DNA from: Monilinia fructicola
Lineage: Eukaryota; Ascomycota; Leotiomycetes; Helotiales; Sclerotiniaceae
Assembly: GCA_008692225.1 (NCBI GenBank)
Contig: VICG01000015.1
Location: forward strand, 1,319,001-1,383,000
DNA length: 64,000 nucleotides
Direction of reading: 5' to 3'
A model generated the notes under the pieces. It saw only the letters and a list, made by a program, of their open reading frames with translations. It did no database searches and was not told where the DNA came from. The position numbers were made by a program, and so were the translations under genes. This document shows, one piece after another, positions 62,331 to 64,000 of this stretch; position 1 is the stretch's first letter, and every line of letters starts with the position of its first letter.

Positions 62331-62940
62331 AGGGGATGGGTTGATGGAAACTGTTATGTAGAAGGAGAATGGTGTGATGGGTCGTAAAATATGGACGCAG
62401 TATTAGCGTGGTGATTGCTGCTGAGATTCATCAAACTGAGCTGGTATATTGATTTGCGATGGAAGTAAAGAGGTTCTGCAAAGATAGGAAGTGATGATTA
62501 AAGATATATTTATACATAGTCTAAAGGTTGTAAAGGTATCTGATTTCAATATACATTATGATGGCCCTGAAATCGATAAGAAAGATGACAAGATATGGAG
62601 AACAATGATGAAACTGATGTTTTACATAAGAGTGCAAATGTATCAATAGTCCCTTGGATGTAATGTTTCAAGCTTTGAACCTAGTTGCTGCTTTGCAGTT
62701 TGACTGATTCTTTCGAAATGTGCAAACGAATCACTATTCAATCATGAACCTGGATTTGCATCCTGAATAGTAAGAAGTCGACAGAATAAGAAAGACTTTT
62801 CAAAGGTATCAACGCTCGTGCCCTTGCTGGCATTGAACGTTGAGTCGGTTTATGCAGCTTTCCGATCGGTCGGGTAGCGACCTCAAAAGCGATGGCCTGG
62901 CCAGCTATCCCTGCTCTAGTGGAATATCTTCAAAAAGTTC
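62331..62940. other. intergenic region between two minus-strand genes
   Basis: Upstream of the coiled-coil gene and downstream of the lyase gene. No coding signal or repeat seen. Confidence 0.4.
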
Positions 62941-64000
62941 TCACAATTTTGCTTTATTTGAACTCCTCTTCGAATCCTGCTGCCATGCAAATTCCTTCAA
63001 ATAGATTAGTCGAACAATCATTACGAGTGGCTGAGGATTTACTTACCAATGTCTTCTGTGCTCCCGCTTCTATAATAACATTTACAATCACTGGTACGCT
63101 CGCCTTGAATCCCTCCTCTGTAGCTATTGCAAGTTCGTCAGGAGTATGGACTAGATATCCTTTTCCACCACACATTTCCGCAACTTTTTCATAACCAACT
63201 TCCCATCCTAAACTCGTACTGCGTAATCCCCCTCTAGAACCTGCTTCACTTTTCTTTTGCAATTTCAACCACGCATCCGAACTTTCGCTATCGCCTTGAT
63301 ACACCCCGCCATTATTAATAACAAAGATAAGGATATCCATTCCATACCGCGCCATCGTTTCAACTTCTGCAGAGAGAACCCGAAAGCAGAATCGCCTTCT
63401 AAACAAATAACCTTTTTATGGGAAGTGTTTGGCCCGCTCTGTGCTTCTCGCGAAGGAAGATTGTACGCACAATGAGCTGCAATGGCATATCCTAGACCAA
63501 CGCCCATTGTTGCATGTGTGCCAGCATCAAGACGTAATCGCGGATGTTCCACAGGAAATGCACTGCGTGAAATATCCATTGTGTTCGCGCCCTCAGACAC
63601 ATAAACTATGCCACCTTCTTTTGGTGGGGATAGTTTATGAATGGTTTCTTTGATTACATCAAACACTTTACCATATGTCATTGGGACTTTATCCACCTTT
63701 GCAGATTTTGCAGCGGTAGCTTCATTTTTGCTTGCACTTGCTTCAGTGTTTTCATGTATTGTGAAGAAGTGTCATATTTCCAGCCATGAAGAGCTTCGGT
63801 TAGTTGTCTAGTAACGACATTGATATCACCAATGATCCCAAGTTCAGCATCACCATTGTTCTTTCCAATTTCTTCTGCAGAGGTATCAACCTGGATAATT
63901 TTAACATTCTCATTGTATTTTGGTGCCTCGCCGTAATGAAGTATCCAGTTGAGTCGCGCACCGAGAACTAGAATCATATCGGCGCCTTTGAGTGCTGCGG
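62941..64000 (-). CDS. peroxisomal 2-hydroxyacyl-CoA lyase (ThDP enzyme), 3' part; cut by window end
   Basis: A thiamine-diphosphate enzyme of the HACL1/oxalyl-CoA decarboxylase group (yeast Pxp1), which cleaves 2-hydroxyacyl-CoA to formyl-CoA and a shortened aldehyde in peroxisomal alpha-oxidation. The visible part starts inside the central domain (MILVLGARLNWILHYGEAPK; VDTSAEEIGKNNGDAELGI). The ThDP domain has YVSEGANTMDISRSAFPVEH, LDAGTHATMGVGLGYAIAAH and the GDSAFGFS...AEVETMARYGMD...INNGG motif. Intron 62995-63046 precedes a last exon of 54 nt ending SSNKAKL, a type 1 peroxisomal signal (AKL). Two single-base breaks occur (about 63379, and 63718 at A5). The N-terminus lies beyond 64000. 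Oxalyl-CoA decarboxylase is a possible alternative label. Confidence 0.92.

Overview
This is nuclear DNA from a filamentous ascomycete (Pezizomycotina). The genes carry short 45-105 bp introns with GT...CTAAT/CTGA...AG signals, and the window also holds a Zn(II)2Cys6 regulator, a Polycomb SUZ12 homologue, RIP-like AT-rich blocks and many microsatellites. Gene content and protein flavour suggest Leotiomycetes (Helotiales, perhaps Sclerotiniaceae-like), but that placement is an inference.

Layout: 0-1.2 kb is an AT-rich block with a 73-bp tandem repeat. 1.2-6.6 kb holds glycogen branching enzyme and mitochondrial ATP synthase beta, both intact. 6.6-9.8 kb is a gene-free run of simple repeats, including a G-quadruplex-capable octamer array and about 430 bp of an ATATT pentamer. 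9.8-18 kb has two minus-strand nuclear genes: a large disordered protein of unknown function and a SUZ12-like PRC2 subunit (C2H2 finger, VEFS box, C-terminal PHD-like finger). 18-20 kb is AT-rich with a MITE. 20-34 kb carries an F-box/LRR protein, a SLY41-like triose-phosphate-translocator family transporter, the U2 snRNP protein CUS1/SF3B2, an RS-domain protein with a 1-kb first intron, and ORC5. 35-45 kb is gene-sparse: a Zn2Cys6 factor, a GPI-type cupredoxin protein, a DUF6640-like membrane protein and a secreted protein. 45-51.8 kb is gene-poor and holds a second, better-preserved copy of the MITE plus a cluster of CAGTACTGTAC palindromes. 51.8-54.5 kb is a Q-rich C2H2 zinc-finger factor. 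55.5-56.7 kb is a GC-rich island without a convincing gene. 57.5-64 kb holds poorly resolved hypothetical genes, an Arg/Glu-rich coiled-coil protein, and the 3' part of a peroxisomal 2-hydroxyacyl-CoA lyase cut by the window end.

Most genes in 9.7-34 kb and 51.8-64 kb need one or more single-base frame corrections, often at homopolymers, although several are essential genes (CUS1, ORC5). Genes at 1-7 kb and 35-45 kb need none. The likeliest cause is patchy base-calling quality; the corrected lengths of seven models come out as exact multiples of three. Gene ends are therefore given for the whole locus, and the frame breaks are listed in each entry.

The most interesting biology is: a two-copy, TA-flanked MITE family with one RIP-like copy; a SUZ12 homologue ending in a PHD-like finger; a peroxisomal targeting signal on 2-hydroxyacyl-CoA lyase that exists only if the last intron is removed; a repeat-filled 537-bp intron in ATP2; and a 15-copy GATTTGGG array downstream of ATP2.
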